From Deltaproteobacteria bacterium (lineage in GTDB: Bacteria; Desulfobacterota; Desulfobaccia; Desulfobaccales; 0-14-0-80-60-11), in NCBI GenBank assembly GCA_021817645.1, contig JAKAGH010000132.1, positions 1-8,218 on the forward strand: a stretch of 8,218 bases of DNA, read 5' to 3'. Shown one piece after another: positions 6,339 through 8,218 of the stretch (positions are counted from its first letter, which is position 1; the number at the start of each line of letters is the position of its first letter). The notes under the pieces were generated by a model. That model made no database searches, had not been told where the DNA came from, and worked only from the letters and a program-made list of their open reading frames with translations. A program made the position numbers and the translations under genes.

Positions 6339-7493
6339 ATGCAGCAACAATTAAAAGATGAGCGGCTTTATTATCTGGACTGGCTGAGAGTATTGGCTGT
6401 CATGCTATTAATTCCCTATCATACTGGTGCAATTTTTGCGAATTTTGATTTTCATATCAAAAACAACGTCACCAGCACTGGTATTACTACTATCATGGGA
6501 TTTATCGATAACTGGCATATGCCTCTGTTTTTCCTGTTGGCGGGCGCTTCCACCTGGTTTGCCTTAAGCAAACGCCCCCCGGCCGCCTACATCAAGGAAC
6601 GCTTTCTGAGGCTTATTTTGCCATTGATATTTGGTATACTTATAATTGTTCCGCCCCAAACATTTTATGAAAGGATTCAAAAGTTTGGGTTCAGCGGCAA
6701 TTATTTTGATTTTTATTCTCATCTATTCAAGGGCGTTTTTCCTGAAGGCAATTTGACCTGGAACCATCTCTGGTTCCTTTTTTACCTCTTTATCATTTCG
6801 GTAGCCGTTCTGCCGTTAATATTGAGATGGAAAGCAGGCCGGAGGGCAACCCTCCTGGAAAGCTTTTGTGCCTGGCTGGCTGAAGGCCGCCGCATTTTTT
6901 TACTGTGCCTGCCGCTGGCCATAATCCAGATGACGTTGAAGGTCCCATATCCGGGACCACAAAATATTGTCTCGGATTGGGCCCGTATTCTGTTCATGCT
7001 CTTCATTTTTTTATACGGGGTTCTGTTCTACATATTCCCTTGGTTTCAGGAATCTCTGGAACGCAATCTTAATGCAGCGTTGATTGCAGGTGTAGCTATT
7101 TCCATCTGTTACCTCGGCTCGTATTTTTTAGGCTACAGATTCGTTAATGGCTATAATCTGCCGAACCTATCGCAACTTGGTCTTAATTCGTTGGCTACAT
7201 TGTGTTGGTTAATAGTATTATTGGGTTTTGCACAGAGAAGCTTAAATTTCAGCAACCATTTTTTGGACTATACAAGTGAAGCTGTGCTACCGATATATAT
7301 TATTCACCAGACTATTATAATAATATTGGGCTATTACGTTGTGGAAACTGAGTTTCACTTGATTACTAAATTTGCAATCATCAATATATTATCTTTTATA
7401 ATTATTCTAGCGATCTATGATATTATAGTAAGAAGGTTTTATGTAATACGTTTTCTGTTAGGAATGCGGCCAATACAGAAAAAGATTTGCTGA
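6339..7493 (+). CDS. Acyltransferase family 3 membrane protein (OpgC/OafA-like)
   Basis: A 384-residue multi-pass membrane protein with about ten hydrophobic segments. The N-terminus has the acyltransferase-3 signature R-L-Y-Y-L-D-W-L-R-V-L-A-V followed by the conserved His28 (PYHTG). W-H-M-P-L-F-F-L-L-A-G lies at 59-69, E-R-F-L-R-L-I-L-P at 87-95, N-H-L-W-F-L at 142-147, and a late L-P-I-Y-I-I-H-Q segment with His323. Family members move acyl groups (succinyl, acetyl and others) onto periplasmic glucans, O-antigen or other envelope glycans; the order of motifs is most like glucan-modifying OpgC-type proteins, but the substrate cannot be told. The gene is visibly AT-rich (many ATA, TTA and AAT codons, T-runs) against GC-rich neighbours, and has no Shine-Dalgarno sequence before ATG 6339; the upstream bases are CTATATTTTTATT. 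It sits between trpC and trpF, so it looks like an acquired insert. Confidence 0.88.
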   Translation: MQQQLKDERLYYLDWLRVLAVMLLIPYHTGAIFANFDFHIKNNVTSTGITTIMGFIDNWHMPLFFLLAGASTWFALSKRPPAAYIKERFLRLILPLIFGILIIVPPQTFYERIQKFGFSGNYFDFYSHLFKGVFPEGNLTWNHLWFLFYLFIISVAVLPLILRWKAGRRATLLESFCAWLAEGRRIFLLCLPLAIIQMTLKVPYPGPQNIVSDWARILFMLFIFLYGVLFYIFPWFQESLERNLNAALIAGVAISICYLGSYFLGYRFVNGYNLPNLSQLGLNSLATLCWLIVLLGFAQRSLNFSNHFLDYTSEAVLPIYIIHQTIIIILGYYVVETEFHLITKFAIINILSFIIILAIYDIIVRRFYVIRFLLGMRPIQKKIC

Positions 7494-7547
7494 ATCGCTA
7501 TTGCAGATCGTAACTCCGATTTCGCACTTGTGAATCAGGTTTAATAT

Positions 7548-8177
7548 ATGGTACGCATAAAAATCTGCGGTATTACGAATCTGGAAGACGCCCTGCTGGC
7601 GGCGGAATTGGGCGCGGACGCGCTGGGGTTTATCTTTTATCCGCCCAGCCCCCGTTCCATCGCGCCGGACGCGGCCCGGGCCATTATTGCCCAATTGCCG
7701 CCGTTTGTGTCCACCGTGGGGGTGTTTGTGGACGAGAACGCGGCCACGGTGAAAAAACTGGCCGCGCAGGTGGGCCTGGATTGGCTGCAGTTGCACGGCC
7801 AAGAGACGTCGGAGTATTGCCGGACCCTGGGCCGCCGGGTGATCAAAGCCTTCCGTATCCAGGATGAGAACTCTCTGACCGGTCTGGCGGCATACCGGGG
7901 AGCGGCTCAGGCGCTTTTACTGGATACTTATAAAAAGGGGCTCGTGGGCGGCACCGGCGAGACCTTCAATTGGGGCCTGGCCCGGGAGGCCCGGAAATAC
8001 GGCCCCATCATTCTGGCCGGGGGCCTGACCCCGGCCAACGTGGCTCAGGCCATCGCCGCAGCCCAACCCCAGGCCGTGGACGTGGCCAGCGGTGTCGAGG
8101 CCTCGCCGGGAAAGAAGGATGCGGAGAGATTGAGGGCCTTTTTTGCAGCAGTGAAAGGAATCGAGGTAGGAGGCTAA
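7548..8177 (+). CDS. trpF: Phosphoribosylanthranilate isomerase
   Basis: TrpF performs the Amadori isomerisation of phosphoribosylanthranilate to CdRP, which TrpC then uses. The 209 residues are the usual monofunctional length. The N-terminus KICGIT carries the catalytic base Cys7; GFIFYPPSPR at 27-36 supplies Arg36 of the substrate site; QLHG is at 81-84; Asp126 in LLLDTYKKG is the expected catalytic acid. The phosphate-binding segments GGTG (134-137), L-A-G-G-L-T-P-x-N-V (156-165) and V-D-V-A-S-G-V-E (177-184) followed by SPGKKD are intact. One small departure is Asn141 in FNW, where I recall FDW as more common. The start at ATG 7548 has a weak CAGG 8 bases upstream and puts KICGIT at the proper distance. 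It returns to the GC-rich codon use of the other trp genes. A dispersed repeat begins at its stop codon. The downstream neighbour is outside the window; trpB would be the usual one. Confidence 0.97.
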   Translation: MVRIKICGITNLEDALLAAELGADALGFIFYPPSPRSIAPDAARAIIAQLPPFVSTVGVFVDENAATVKKLAAQVGLDWLQLHGQETSEYCRTLGRRVIKAFRIQDENSLTGLAAYRGAAQALLLDTYKKGLVGGTGETFNWGLAREARKYGPIILAGGLTPANVAQAIAAAQPQAVDVASGVEASPGKKDAERLRAFFAAVKGIEVGG

Positions 8178-8218
8178 GAAAAAGATTCACCACGGAGACA
8201 CAGAGGGCACAAAGATGC
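8175..8218 (+). repeat. Second copy of the dispersed repeat, after trpF (cut by window end)
   Basis: Starting with the trpF stop codon, the sequence TAAGAAAAAGA (8175-8185) is identical to that at the trpD stop (4895-4905). ACCACGGAGACACAGAG and GGCACAAAGATG follow, aligning with the left arm of the post-trpD palindrome if about 8 bases are skipped. Only the left arm is in the window, so the expected right arm cannot be seen. Confidence 0.75.

Noticed and set aside
7494..7547. Possible promoter for trpF in the 54-base spacer
   Set aside because: TTGCAG at 7501-7506 resembles a -35 box, but no convincing -10 sits at the right distance; the TTAATAT before the start codon is too close to the gene.

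Overview
The window is a GC-rich bacterial segment with every convincing gene on the + strand. It begins with the last codons of a probable 2-oxoacid:ferredoxin oxidoreductase gamma subunit, which suggests an anaerobic metabolism. The style of TrpD, the predicted protein families and the GC bias fit a deltaproteobacterium-like anaerobe (Desulfobacterota, perhaps near Desulfobacca or the syntrophs). That placement is recalled family resemblance, not a phylogeny.

Layout. 1-179: tail of the oxidoreductase gene. 205-3828: two head-to-tail paralogous genes (564 and 642 aa). Each encodes a signal peptide, a shared N-terminal region, a pentapeptide-like/beta-helix repeat region built from 47-residue modules, and a C-terminal membrane module. 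3839-4897: trpD. 4895-4988: a long imperfect palindromic intergenic repeat that begins at the trpD stop codon. 5022-5525: a small DUF6790-type membrane protein. 5509-6294: trpC, overlapping that gene by 17 bases. 6339-7493: an AT-rich gene for an acyltransferase-3 (OpgC/OafA-like) membrane protein. 7548-8177: trpF. 8175-8218: another copy of the intergenic repeat family, again starting at a stop codon and cut by the window end.

Function. TrpD, TrpC and TrpF act in three linked steps of tryptophan synthesis: anthranilate to phosphoribosylanthranilate (TrpD), then to CdRP (TrpF), then to indole-3-glycerol phosphate (TrpC). The usual contiguous trpDCF order is kept but is split by two unrelated membrane-protein genes and a repeat. 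trpE/trpG are not upstream of trpD; trpB/trpA, if linked, must lie beyond the right end. No trp leader peptide, attenuator or operator could be recognised. The tight spacing from the paralogue pair into trpD (10 bases) suggests cotranscription there, while the palindrome after trpD and the low-GC acyltransferase gene look like later insertions.

The most unusual content is the tandem pair of modular repeat membrane proteins, with different numbers of a precise 47-residue unit, and the repeat elements that begin at the stop codons of two trp genes. No CRISPR, tRNA, rRNA or transposase gene was seen.
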